From NCBI RefSeq assembly GCF_030068455.1, contig NZ_JAQOSQ010000005.1, positions 146,197-210,196 of the forward strand: DNA of 64,000 nt. Direction: 5' to 3'. The position numbers and the translations under genes are program-made. The notes under the pieces are model-generated. The model had not been told where the DNA came from, made no database searches, and was given only the letters and a program-made list of their open reading frames with translations. Origin of the DNA: Roseofilum casamattae BLCC-M143 (lineage in GTDB: Bacteria; Cyanobacteriota; Cyanobacteriia; Cyanobacteriales; Desertifilaceae). Below, piece after piece: positions 27,773 to 36,403 of this stretch; position 1 is the stretch's first letter; every line of letters starts with the position of its first letter.

Positions 27773-29764
27773 ATGACGGCTCTATTAGACTATACCTGGC
27801 AGAATGCGAATCAACACCATCTCATGCAGAAGCTAGGGGGGCTGCGACAGGCGATCGCCAAAAAACTCAACACAGACACTGAAACCACCATCGGCGATCG
27901 CGGAGAAGCGATCGCCGAACAAGACCAGTCTAACTATGCCATCGATCGCATTTGCGCTACCTTTAGTCTGTCCAGCTTCGAGCGCGATATTTTGCTCCTC
28001 TGTGCGGGAGTAGAGCTGGACGAGACATTTTTGGAATGGTTGATGCAACTTCCGGGGAACTCCCAGAATGCTTATCCCACTTTTGCTTTAGCGTTGCACT
28101 GTTTGGATCGACCGCATTGGAGCGCTCTAACTCCCGACTCTCCCCTGCGCTATTGGCGGTTGCTGGAATTGGGAACGGGGCCTTCGTTTACCCTCAGTCC
28201 CTTACGCATCGATGAGAGTATATTACATTACTTGGCAGGAGTGAAGACGCAACCGTTGCAACTGGAAGCCTTGATGAAACCGGTGGAGCAACCGGAAAGT
28301 GCAAATCCCGTGTTGCTGATGGAAAGCGATCGCCAAGTTATTCAAAATTTAATCGAAACCTGGATCGGTCGCGCCAATGGCAAGCAGTTTCCCCTGGTGC
28401 AACTTTGTGGAGAAGATAGTAGCAGCAAACAGGCGATCGCAGCCACTGCATTTAACGAACTGAACCTGAGTCTCTACAGCATTGAACCCTCCCAACTTCC
28501 CACCGCTCCCCACGACATGCATCAGTTGCTCAGGCTGTGGCATCGGGAAGCCTTTTTGAAAGGATACGCCCTGCTGATAAACTGCGATCGCTTATCGACG
28601 CCACCGCAGCAAAACGCAGCATTGATGAAGCTGATCCGCGAGATTTCTACCCCTGCTATTTTAACCAGTGGCGATCGCATGTCTATCTCCAGCCGCGCGA
28701 TCTCTAACCTGGAAGTCAATAAACCCAGTCTCACCCAACAGTCGGAATACTGGCAAACCCATCTCGAAGCGTGGGGAGTCGAACTTAACGGCCAGGTACA
28801 GACCCTGATTTCTCAATTTAACCTGACCGGCAGCCAAATCCAAACCATCTGCACCAATATCCTCTCTCAGGAGAGCGCCAGTGACACCCAAGACCAGTTG
28901 ACTAACAAACTGTGGCAAGCCTGTCGCCAACAAGCGCGTCCCCGCATGGACGATCTAGCCCAGCGCATCCACGTAAAAGCGACTTGGGACGATATTGTTC
29001 TTCCCAATACGCAAATGGAAACCCTGCAAACCATGGCTGCTCATCTGCGACAGCGCGCCAAAGTCTATGAAAATTGGGGGTTTGCGCGCAAAAGTGGGCG
29101 GGGACTGGGCATTAGCGCCTTGTTTGCAGGGCCCAGCGGGACGGGGAAAACTACGGCGGCGGAGGTATTAGCTAATACACTGGAACTGGATCTGTATAAG
29201 ATCGACCTCAGTTCCGTAGTGAGCAAATATATCGGCGAAACCGAGAAAAATCTGCGCCGAGTCTTCGATGCAGCGGAAAGCGGAGGCACCATTCTGTTAT
29301 TCGATGAAGCCGATGCATTATTCGGAAAGCGATCGGAAGTGAAAGACTCCCACGATCGCCATGCCAATATTGAAGTAAGCTATCTCTTGCAACGAATGGA
29401 AGCCTATCAAGGATTAGCCATTCTCACCACCAACTTGAAAGGCGCGCTGGATAACGCTTTCATGCGCCGCATTCGCTTCGTCATCCAATTTAGTTTCCCG
29501 GATGTGAAGCAACGAGCGGAAATCTGGCGCCGGATTTTCCCGAAAGAAACGCCTACCCAAGATTTGGATTGTACTAAGCTGGCAAAGTTGAGTATTGCTG
29601 GCGGAAACATTCGCAATATCGCCTTGAACTCTGCATTTCTCGCAGCGGAAGATAACGAACCGGTACAGATGAAACACATTCTGCAAGCAGCGAAGAGCGA
29701 ATACGTGAAGTTAGAGAAACCCTTGCTCGATAGTGAAGTGAAAGGCTGGCTTCCAAAGTCTTAA
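27773..29764 (+). CDS. CDC48-like AAA ATPase of contractile-injection-system type (Afp15-like)
   Basis: A 663-residue protein. The N-terminal about 250 residues (ATFSLSSFERDILLLCAGVE, YPTFALALHCL, LRYWRLLEL) are the helical/winged-helix region typical of the AAA proteins found with extracellular contractile injection systems. The C-terminal AAA module has Walker A GPSGTGKT at 453-460, Walker B TILLFDEADALFGKR near 506-520, and an arginine-rich RRIRF sensor region. Afp15-type ATPases are needed for sheath or particle assembly. Here it is isolated, about 30 kb from the gp19-like gene. It may alternatively be a stand-alone cytoplasmic AAA protein of the same family. Confidence 0.75.
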   Translation: MTALLDYTWQNANQHHLMQKLGGLRQAIAKKLNTDTETTIGDRGEAIAEQDQSNYAIDRICATFSLSSFERDILLLCAGVELDETFLEWLMQLPGNSQNAYPTFALALHCLDRPHWSALTPDSPLRYWRLLELGTGPSFTLSPLRIDESILHYLAGVKTQPLQLEALMKPVEQPESANPVLLMESDRQVIQNLIETWIGRANGKQFPLVQLCGEDSSSKQAIAATAFNELNLSLYSIEPSQLPTAPHDMHQLLRLWHREAFLKGYALLINCDRLSTPPQQNAALMKLIREISTPAILTSGDRMSISSRAISNLEVNKPSLTQQSEYWQTHLEAWGVELNGQVQTLISQFNLTGSQIQTICTNILSQESASDTQDQLTNKLWQACRQQARPRMDDLAQRIHVKATWDDIVLPNTQMETLQTMAAHLRQRAKVYENWGFARKSGRGLGISALFAGPSGTGKTTAAEVLANTLELDLYKIDLSSVVSKYIGETEKNLRRVFDAAESGGTILLFDEADALFGKRSEVKDSHDRHANIEVSYLLQRMEAYQGLAILTTNLKGALDNAFMRRIRFVIQFSFPDVKQRAEIWRRIFPKETPTQDLDCTKLAKLSIAGGNIRNIALNSAFLAAEDNEPVQMKHILQAAKSEYVKLEKPLLDSEVKGWLPKS

Positions 29765-29814
29765 GTAGATCTTTATCTTTAGTATTGCTATAAGAATTCA
29801 TAGGAGAACTTTAT

Positions 29815-31332
29815 ATGCAAGTAAATTCAATCGAAGATCTAAAAAAAATAGAAGTTATGATGGCAAAGAGACTCAAGAAAATAAAGTTGAATGTTTTTTA
29901 TTTTTCTTTGTATAAATTCAGACACAATAATCCAAGAACTGCACCTCACATAATAGCTGGCTTATCCTTACTTGCTTGTAGGTTTTGTATTCCCGCCAAG
30001 TCATGTGATGGAATTCGTCATTATTTAGATATTGGCAGATTAGTTGGTCTATATCAAAAATATTGTGACGATCCAATAACCTTTGATGCAGAGTTAGGAG
30101 AAAAATTTAGAACAGATAATCCAGTGTTCATGATGCTCAGGCTGGCCAGTCAGCAATTTCCACTTCAACCTGATTACTTTGGTCAATTTGCACGCCCAAT
30201 CTGGTTATTTGATAGAATTCCCGCATTACAAGGTAAATCAGCATTTGATTTTGACAACAAATTTCAGTCTATTAATCAATGCTCAGTTAGGGAATTTATA
30301 ACTACTGGATTAATTTTATGGACTGCCTTGTATCATAATTTTTCAATATCCCAGAACTCTTTTAAAGAATGGCGAGATCTGGGTATAAATTTACCAAATG
30401 ATAGGATAATTAGAGCAGTTATCAATACTATGGCAGCAGATCAAAATCAACTTACTAAACGATATAAACAGCTTAGAAATCCAGATCGACGTTTTAGAAT
30501 GTATGATTTTAATCCACTGTTAGAGTCTCCTATTGTTAAGTTCTGCAAAGACCAAAGAGCGACTAGAAGAGACTTACTCCATGCTCCGATACCAGACTTA
30601 ATTACTTCACGTGTTAGTGAAGGTATTTATTATCAAATGTTTAATATCTATAAAGGTAAGTTTTCTCAATACTTTGGTCATGTATTTGAGCACTATGTTG
30701 GCATAGTACTGAAGCATTATAAATTTCCAAAACTAATATCTGAAGCAGAGATTCTTAACGCATATGGAAAAAATCCAGGTTCATGTCCGGACTGGATTCT
30801 TGTTGATGGCTCAACTGCACTTATTTTTGAATGTAAAGCTACTGCATTTAAAAGACCTGCACAATCCATAGCTAGTGAAGAGCATATTAATGACAGCTTG
30901 AAGCAAGTTACTAAAGGATTAAAACAACTTTATCAGTTTATCAATAAAGGATTGAAGAATCCAGAAGTCAAAAATATAGTAGGTTCATGTAATACATTTA
31001 AGCCATTGTTCATATCTCGAGAGCCGCTCTATCTTCTCAATAGCGATCCTTTTCAAGAACATGTTAATAATTTACTAAAAGATGAAAATATAACGAATTT
31101 TGAGTGGACTATCTTATCTATTCAACAACTGGAACGTTTACAACCTCACATTGCATCTGGAGTCAGTGCATCAAAAGTTTTTGATGACTTATCCAAAAAA
31201 GGTTTCGATCCTGTTATTCAAGACTTGGAGTCTCAAACTGGCAAAAGATTTAAAGATTGTTTTCTATATAGAGAGCAAGAAGAAATCTTTGAACAACTTA
31301 ATATTCTTGATAAGCTCTCTTCATACACTTAG
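29815..31332 (+). CDS. AT-rich orphan with a PD-(D/E)XK nuclease-like core
   Basis: A 505-residue protein with a strong ribosome site (AGGAG 8 bases before the ATG). I do not recognise the family. Residues about 285-345 carry FGHVFEHYVGIVLKHY and then CPDWILVDG with D326, followed by LIFECKAT with E339-x-K341. This D-x12-E-C-K spacing fits a PD-(D/E)XK nuclease core, as in NERD or restriction-like enzymes. The N-terminal 280 residues are helical and without known motifs. The gene is clearly more AT-rich than its neighbours and poor in GCGATCGC sites, which suggests recent acquisition. It lies in the accessory island before the toxin-antitoxin cluster. Confidence 0.75.
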   Translation: MQVNSIEDLKKIEVMMAKRLKKIKLNVFYFSLYKFRHNNPRTAPHIIAGLSLLACRFCIPAKSCDGIRHYLDIGRLVGLYQKYCDDPITFDAELGEKFRTDNPVFMMLRLASQQFPLQPDYFGQFARPIWLFDRIPALQGKSAFDFDNKFQSINQCSVREFITTGLILWTALYHNFSISQNSFKEWRDLGINLPNDRIIRAVINTMAADQNQLTKRYKQLRNPDRRFRMYDFNPLLESPIVKFCKDQRATRRDLLHAPIPDLITSRVSEGIYYQMFNIYKGKFSQYFGHVFEHYVGIVLKHYKFPKLISEAEILNAYGKNPGSCPDWILVDGSTALIFECKATAFKRPAQSIASEEHINDSLKQVTKGLKQLYQFINKGLKNPEVKNIVGSCNTFKPLFISREPLYLLNSDPFQEHVNNLLKDENITNFEWTILSIQQLERLQPHIASGVSASKVFDDLSKKGFDPVIQDLESQTGKRFKDCFLYREQEEIFEQLNILDKLSSYT

Positions 31333-31386
31333 CCCTTGAGCGATCGTCACCACATCTTACATTGTACCAAGCAGCTCGCATTTTAT

Positions 31387-31570
31387 CAAACTTCAGTTGG
31401 GTGAGTGCGATCGCCTAATAAACTTCATCATGACTGCCGATGTCAATGAGGAAAATGACATCTTCATCGCTATCTTCTTCATCAGAAAAAGAAAAAATAA
31501 TCCGGCAATCGTATGCAACAGAACACGACCATAATCCATTTAAGTTGCCGGTCAGTTTATGGGTTTTCAA
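31387..31570. repeat. 184-bp direct repeat, copy 1 (toxin 3' end)
   Basis: This copy covers the 3' end of the intact RelE/YafQ-type toxin gene and its downstream flank. It matches 32222-32405 with only about three to four mismatches at an offset of 835 bp. The near identity means the duplication is recent or is kept alike by conversion. Confidence 0.9.
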
Positions 31571-31702
31571 TGGAGGACTAAATGGCTCTGTTGCTAGTAC
31601 TTGCAATACCTCAACTACCGTTGCATTTAATTGAGGCTGTTTCTTGAGCAATTTCTTCAGCGCTCTCTTGAAGCTACTGCTCCAGACGATCTTCATCATC
31701 AT
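31415..31702 (-). CDS. RelE/YafQ-family mRNA interferase toxin
   Basis: A 95-residue toxin of the RelE/ParE superfamily, YafQ-like group. It has the family pattern SSFKRALKKLLKKQP, LKTHKLTGNLNGLWSCSVAY, CRIIF and the C-terminal GSHDEVY, whose histidine is the likely catalytic one. It cleaves mRNA on the ribosome in characterised relatives. Its start overlaps the end of the antitoxin gene upstream by 29 nt, the usual operon form. An acidic insert (SDEEDSDED) precedes the last strand. Confidence 0.88.
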   Translation of the reverse strand: MMMKIVWSSSFKRALKKLLKKQPQLNATVVEVLQVLATEPFSPPLKTHKLTGNLNGLWSCSVAYDCRIIFSFSDEEDSDEDVIFLIDIGSHDEVY

Positions 31703-31904
31703 CCTCTAACAGATCGGCAATCAGATCCTCCACCGTACCTTGTTTAGCAATTCCTTGCCGATACTCCTGCTTGAGTTTTTGAGCATTAGCCGCAATTTCC
31801 AAGCGTCGTTGTTCAATTCGCCGCTTCCGAATCAGCTCGAATAGATACTCCTGGTCTTCAACAGTCAGCTGTTCAATTGAATCAATAATTTCTTGCAATT
31901 TCAT
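31674..31904 (-). CDS. antitoxin partner of the RelE/YafQ-type toxin
   Basis: A 76-residue acidic helical protein (MKLQEIIDSIEQLTVEDQEY..., tail LLEDDDEDRLEQ). The ATG at 31904 is preferred over an upstream one at 31946 because it gives the family-typical start and leaves room after the upstream gene. Cyanobacterial antitoxins of this kind commonly precede YafQ/RelE toxins. It overlaps the toxin by 29 nt. No DNA-binding motif is obvious; the acidic C-terminus would wrap the toxin. Confidence 0.8.
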   Translation of the reverse strand: MKLQEIIDSIEQLTVEDQEYLFELIRKRRIEQRRLEIAANAQKLKQEYRQGIAKQGTVEDLIADLLEDDDEDRLEQ

Positions 31905-31929
31905 AGATTTTACGATGATAAAAGGTAAG

Positions 31930-32184
31930 TTAATTGATATTGACAAACTCTTCTTCTAACTCTTCGACGCTATATTGCCAAACCGAAACCTGATATCGAG
32001 CTAAAGCTTCAATAAAACCAGCTCGCGTTAACCCGGAAACCTCTGCTGCTTTGCCTTGGGAAATTTGCCCTAACTCGTACCATTTCACCGCAGCAGCGAT
32101 TCTCATTTCTTGCATAAAAGCATCGGGGTCTAGTCGCAATGCCGAAAAAACAGTTTCTGGGAGCTGTATGGATAAGGTTTTCAT
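31930..32184 (-). CDS. UPF0175-family antitoxin
   Basis: An 84-residue protein with an N-terminal strand (MKTLSIQLPETVFSALRLDP) and a helix-turn-helix (LGQISQGKAAEVSGLTRAGF), the pattern of UPF0175 antitoxins. In other genomes these are paired with PIN-like DUF3368 toxins placed downstream. Here no PIN gene is found: the next gene downstream, 25 bp away, is the antitoxin of the RelE pair. It is therefore either an orphan or co-opted to regulate the neighbouring pair. Confidence 0.82.
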   Translation of the reverse strand: MKTLSIQLPETVFSALRLDPDAFMQEMRIAAAVKWYELGQISQGKAAEVSGLTRAGFIEALARYQVSVWQYSVEELEEEFVNIN

Positions 32185-32221
32185 TGGGAGTTTGCGATCG
32201 CAGCAACAGCCCCCATTCTAC

Positions 32222-32405
32222 CAAACTTCAGTTGGGTGAGTGCGATCGCCTAATAAACTTCATCATGACTGCCGATGTCAATGATGAAAATGACATCTTC
32301 GTCGCTATCTTCTTCATCAGAAAAAGAAAAAATAATCCGGCAATTGTATGCAACAGAACACGACCATAATCCATTTAAGTTGCCGGTCAGTTTATGGGTT
32401 TTCAA
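32222..32405. repeat. 184-bp direct repeat, copy 2, ending at an IS remnant
   Basis: This is the second copy of the 31387-31570 repeat, containing the 3' end of a YafQ-type toxin. Its homology stops exactly at 32405, where transposase-like coding sequence begins. The arrangement points to an IS insertion or deletion that cut off the rest of a duplicated toxin-antitoxin locus. Confidence 0.9.
32250..32405 (-). pseudogene. 5'-truncated duplicate of the YafQ-type toxin
   Basis: The C-terminal about 52 codons of the toxin (LKTHKLTGNLNGLWSCSVAY through GSHDEVY and the stop) are preserved with few changes, one being Y-D to Y-N. The N-terminal half is missing and replaced by unrelated DNA at 32406. 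A short frame could still be translated from an upstream ATG at 32432, but it lacks the N-terminal helices of the fold, so it is called a pseudogene. Confidence 0.8.
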
Positions 32406-32734
32406 TTCGACTATAATCTGGAGCAGACGCAAGTGAATGAGCAGCGATTACAGGGTATCCTGTTAGTAATGGCTATGGCTTATACTCTAGCGACTTTACA
32501 AGGAATAGCTTGGCAAAAACAAAGGTTAATGATTACCTAGCTCGTCCCACGGAACAAACACGTATGGTAAAACGTCACAGTAATTTCTACCTCGGGTGCT
32601 ATGGATTTTCCTGGATATCCTCCTTCCAATGTTGGTCAGAATTGGCAGAACAACTAATGCAATCTAAAGCTCATAAACGCTACTTTTATCGTCAAGGTCT
32701 ACAGGCTCTATCCCTGATACAGTCTATGTTATAG
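32406..32734 (+). pseudogene. C-terminal remnant of an IS4-type transposase, frameshifted
   Basis: One frame reads FDYNLEQTQVNEQRLQGILL, then VMAMAYTLATLQGIAWQK, and then runs into a stop. The continuation, in another frame from about 32510, reads VNDYLARPTEQTRMVKRHSN, FYLGCYG and, at the end, RQGLQALSLIQSML. The YTLATLQG and RRHS-N-F.-G-YG pattern is that of the C-terminus of IS4-type DDE transposases. The catalytic part is absent and the remnant is interrupted by a frameshift. A short inverted repeat CCCCTG/CAGGGG at about 32747-32771 may be the old element end. Confidence 0.7.
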
Positions 32735-32911
32735 CTTCCTTGTCATCCCCTGAGACTTTGCACAGCAGGGGAAAGGTTATATTTTCATACACTCTATAAG
32801 CATTTACCGATACTATACCTCGATCGAATTTTCCCACACTTCCCAAGTATTGCCTCGCTACATAATCCGTTTTTTGCCTTTTTTTCTATTTTCCTAGGGT
32901 TGACTAATCTT

Positions 32912-34732
32912 TTATTCCACATTGAGATAAAACGGCATTCGCGCGTACATTCCCAATGGATCGTTAAGCGTTCTTAACTCGGATAGCTCTCGTTGTAGTT
33001 TGGTAAATTCTTGGACTAACCAATCCGACGATTCTGTTGTTGCCTGGCCACCAAGTAATTGGTCGATTAACTGCTCTTCTAAACTACGAGTTTTCGGATA
33101 TTCTTGCAATTGCCAATCTTCTTCTAATTCTGCTATTTCTGCTGCGTTGGCGATCGCCAACTCCAATCCACCGAGTTCGTCAACTAATTGCAACTCTAGA
33201 GCATCTTCTCCCGACCATACCCGACCTTGAGCAATTTGGTTTACTCGCTCTATAGTTAAACTGCGAGCATCGGCTACTTTTTGCAGAAACTGTTGATAAA
33301 GGCGATCGACATTTTGTTGATAGAGTTTCAGTTCGGCAGCCGATCGCGGCCGAGCGCTACTGCCGAGGTCGGCATATTCAGATGTTTTCACCACATCCCA
33401 GGTAATCCCATTAGAGTTACCAATTTTTTGGACATTGGGCAAAATACCAAAAACGCCAATTGAACCAGTAATGGTATTCGGTTCGGCAATAATACGATCG
33501 CTAGCCGTGGCGATCCAATAGCCTCCCGAGGCCGCATAATTACCCATAGAAATTATGACGGGTTTTCCCGCCTCTTGAATTAACTCGAGTTCTCGGCGAA
33601 TGACTTCCGAAGCTGTGGCGCTTCCTCCCGGACTATTCACTCGAACGACAACAGCTTTGACCTCATCGTCGAAGCGAATCTCGCGCAGCAAACTGGCATA
33701 GCGATCGCCGCCTATTTCATTTTCCCCTACTCGCCCTTGACCGTCTACGATTGTTCCTTCGGCATAAATGAGGGCAACTTTGCGATCGGAGGAACGGTTG
33801 ATGGGAGCCTTGGTGGCGCTGGGAATCGCGGTATAGGTAGGAAAACTAATTTGGGTAAAGGTTTCTTCATCTGGCTCGTTGCCGCTCAACTCATTGAGAT
33901 CGACGAGCACTTCGTCATAGTATTTGACTTCATCGACTAATTCATTCTGTTTCGCCTCAGTTGCAAATAAAATTCCTTGACTGTTAGAAATCGACTGAAT
34001 TTGCTGACTCGTAACGGCGCGATCGCTGCTGACTTGCTCGCGAAAATTGCTCCACACGCTATTCAGGAGTTCCTGAGTTTGTTGGCGGTTTTCCGTCGAG
34101 AGTTTGGTGGCAATAAAAGGTTCTATGGCTGACTTATATTTGCCGGCGCGAATGGCCTGAATTCCAATACCATATTTCTGAAAGGCTCCGCCTAAAAACA
34201 TGACTTCCGCACTGAATCCGTTTAGTTCTAGATTCCCCATCGGATGCAGGATAATGCGATCGGCGACGGAAGCAAGATAGTATTCTTTTTTACTCCAACT
34301 TAGATCGTAGGCAACGATCGGCTTTCCTGACTCGCGAAACCGTTGCAGAGCCGATCGCATTTCGCGGAGATTGGCCCAACCGGTTCCGACAGAGCTATCG
34401 GTTCCTTGCAAATAGAGACCGGAAATGCGATCGTCGGCGATCGCCGCGTCAACCCCTTGCAAAAATTCCCGCAAGGTAATCGTGCGTTTGGTGGTTCCGG
34501 ATAAGACTTCATTAATAGCAGTAGTGGTGGTGGAGGTGGGTTCGGTATCGTTAATACGCAATCCGAGATCTAAGACCAAAATCGAGCGATCCTCAACCTC
34601 GGGTGCGGTATCGTTGGAGGCCACAGCCGCTAATAAAGCAATAAATCCTCCAAGACCCAACGTCACTAATAAAGCGGTACCGAGCAATGTCCCTAGAGCG
34701 CTGGCAAAAGTATATTTGAGGAATTGACGCAT
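32912..34732 (-). CDS. sppA: signal peptide peptidase SppA, long form
   Basis: A 606-residue membrane-anchored serine protease of the long (67K, protease IV) type. An N-terminal transmembrane region (about 8-40) is followed by two S49 domains. The catalytic dyad is visible: K200 in GKYKSAIEPF and S402 in YAASGGYWIA. It degrades cleaved signal peptides in the membrane; in cyanobacteria SppA proteins have also been linked to antenna remodelling under light change. It is the last gene of a five-gene minus-strand run, 75 bp after fni. Confidence 0.93.
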   Translation of the reverse strand: MRQFLKYTFASALGTLLGTALLVTLGLGGFIALLAAVASNDTAPEVEDRSILVLDLGLRINDTEPTSTTTTAINEVLSGTTKRTITLREFLQGVDAAIADDRISGLYLQGTDSSVGTGWANLREMRSALQRFRESGKPIVAYDLSWSKKEYYLASVADRIILHPMGNLELNGFSAEVMFLGGAFQKYGIGIQAIRAGKYKSAIEPFIATKLSTENRQQTQELLNSVWSNFREQVSSDRAVTSQQIQSISNSQGILFATEAKQNELVDEVKYYDEVLVDLNELSGNEPDEETFTQISFPTYTAIPSATKAPINRSSDRKVALIYAEGTIVDGQGRVGENEIGGDRYASLLREIRFDDEVKAVVVRVNSPGGSATASEVIRRELELIQEAGKPVIISMGNYAASGGYWIATASDRIIAEPNTITGSIGVFGILPNVQKIGNSNGITWDVVKTSEYADLGSSARPRSAAELKLYQQNVDRLYQQFLQKVADARSLTIERVNQIAQGRVWSGEDALELQLVDELGGLELAIANAAEIAELEEDWQLQEYPKTRSLEEQLIDQLLGGQATTESSDWLVQEFTKLQRELSELRTLNDPLGMYARMPFYLNVE

Positions 34733-34807
34733 GATTGAAGTCAGGAAGTGGGAAAGAGGGGAAAATTGGTGGCGAGTTTGCCGAATAGACGAGACTAATG
34801 CTGCTGA

Positions 34808-35851
34808 TTATCCCATTTTTTGTAAAGCTTGGCTGTGTTGCATCGAATGCAAGGTGGAATGGCCGGTACAAAAGAGAACGGTTTTTAGTTCGGCAATTAA
34901 GGCGTCTGCCAGTTCTGATAAGGCCTCTTCTCCGGTACTGGCAGCTTGTAGAAAAGGCCAGGCAAATCCGACGAGATCGGCTCCGAGGGCGATCGCTTTC
35001 GCGCCGTCGAGGCCGGTTCTTAAGCCTCCTGATGCAATTAAGGGAATGGTTGGATTCCACTGACGAATCTGCACGAGACACTCGGCTGTCGGAATTCCCC
35101 AATCCCGGAATGTGTTACCCAAACGGCGTTGTTTGGCGGTTTCGGCTCGTTCGCTTTCTACCTTGGCCCAAGATGTTCCCCCCGCACCGGCGACATCAAT
35201 GGCAGCAACTCCAACGTCAAACAATTGTCGAGCGCATTGCACTGAAATGCCGTTACCGACTTCTTTCGCAATAATGGGAACGGAGAGCCGTTCGCAAATG
35301 CGACCAATTTTGGGTAGAAGGCCTTTGAAATTGCGATCGCCCCGCGATTGAATACACTCTTGTAATGGATTGATGTGTAAAATTAGGGCATCGGCTTGCA
35401 ATTCCTCAACCGCTTGCTGGCATTGTTCGATGCCGTAGTTATAGTTCAGTTGTACGGCTCCTAAATTAGCAAACAAAAGAATATCGGGAGCAACAGCACG
35501 TACGTTAAATGTATCGGCAACCTGAGGTCGTTCGATCGCCACCCGTTGCGAACCCACTCCCATGGCAAATCCATAGGTTTGCGCCAGTTGTGCCAAGCGG
35601 AAATTAATCGTTTTCGCTCGGTCTGTACCGCCCGTCATTGATGAAATTAATAAAGGCGCTCTCAGGGATTTGCCCAGAAATGAGGCGCTCAAATCCAGCT
35701 CGTCATAATCTAAATCGGGCAAACAATGGTGAGTAAATCGGTAATGCTCGAATCCGGAGGTCGTTTGGCGGAATTGGACATCATCTTCGAGACAAATGCG
35801 CAGGTGATCGGCTTTGCGAGTTTCGATTTCAGTCGTAACCATGATTGACAT
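34808..35851 (-). CDS. fni: type 2 isopentenyl-diphosphate delta-isomerase (FMN-dependent)
   Basis: A 347-residue FMN-dependent IDI-2 of normal length. Motifs: [16 protein letters not shown] at the start, [10 protein letters not shown] (FMN binding), [20 protein letters not shown] [18 protein letters not shown] and [20 protein letters not shown] (phosphate/FMN binding). It interconverts IPP and DMAPP at the end of the MEP pathway, feeding carotenoids, phytol and quinones. Its ATG follows the pyrR stop directly; a second ATG three codons downstream is possible. Confidence 0.95.
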   Translation of the reverse strand: MSIMVTTEIETRKADHLRICLEDDVQFRQTTSGFEHYRFTHHCLPDLDYDELDLSASFLGKSLRAPLLISSMTGGTDRAKTINFRLAQLAQTYGFAMGVGSQRVAIERPQVADTFNVRAVAPDILLFANLGAVQLNYNYGIEQCQQAVEELQADALILHINPLQECIQSRGDRNFKGLLPKIGRICERLSVPIIAKEVGNGISVQCARQLFDVGVAAIDVAGAGGTSWAKVESERAETAKQRRLGNTFRDWGIPTAECLVQIRQWNPTIPLIASGGLRTGLDGAKAIALGADLVGFAWPFLQAASTGEEALSELADALIAELKTVLFCTGHSTLHSMQHSQALQKMG

Positions 35852-36403
35852 TTATTCAGTGCGAGTAATTAACTCTACCGCATCTCGTCCATCGACTTCT
35901 TTGAGATAAACTTTAACTTGCTCTTCTCGGGAAGTGGGCAAGACTTTTCCGGTAAAGTCGGGGTGAATGGGCAACTCTCGGTGGCCTCTATCGACTAAAA
36001 CCACTAACCAAATTTCTGTCGGTCTGCCATAATCATTGATAGCATTGAGGGCAGCCCGAATGGTGCGTCCTTTGTAGATCACATCATCAACTAAAACAAC
36101 GGTTTTTCCCGATAAATCTAGAGGCAATTTGGTTTTAGCAGGAGCTTTGGGGCCGATGCGATCGAGATCGTCGCGATAGAAGGTAACATCCAGAGCACCC
36201 ACCGGCAATTCGGTTTTCTCGAGTAGGGCAATTTGTTCGGCAATTAAATACGCTAAGGGAACCCCTCGAGTATGAATTCCCAACAATACGAGGTTGGAGA
36301 GCCGGCCCGATTTCTCAATAATTTGGGAGGCAAGCCGAGTTAGGGTGCGGCGAATTTCATCCGCATCTAGGATTTCAATCGTTTTTGGGTTTGCGATCGC
36401 CAT
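35852..36403 (-). CDS. pyrR: PyrR bifunctional pyr regulator / uracil phosphoribosyltransferase
   Basis: A 183-residue type I phosphoribosyltransferase. The PRPP-binding loop [18 protein letters not shown] is intact, with IHTRGVPLA and [14 protein letters not shown]. In other bacteria PyrR binds pyr mRNA and also forms UMP from uracil and PRPP; in cyanobacteria the catalytic role is the safer assumption. It overlaps the cobD stop by 1 nt (TAATG) and abuts fni, so it is within an operon rather than with other pyr genes. Confidence 0.93.
   Translation of the reverse strand: MAIANPKTIEILDADEIRRTLTRLASQIIEKSGRLSNLVLLGIHTRGVPLAYLIAEQIALLEKTELPVGALDVTFYRDDLDRIGPKAPAKTKLPLDLSGKTVVLVDDVIYKGRTIRAALNAINDYGRPTEIWLVVLVDRGHRELPIHPDFTGKVLPTSREEQVKVYLKEVDGRDAVELITRTE

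Noticed and set aside
32250..32432. A second intact YafQ-type toxin
   Set aside because: Only the C-terminal half is homologous; the N-terminal residues come from unrelated DNA.
32510..32734. A 74-codon gene at the IS remnant
   Set aside because: Its sequence is the C-terminal part of an IS4-type transposase and continues a frame broken just upstream, so it is part of a pseudogene.
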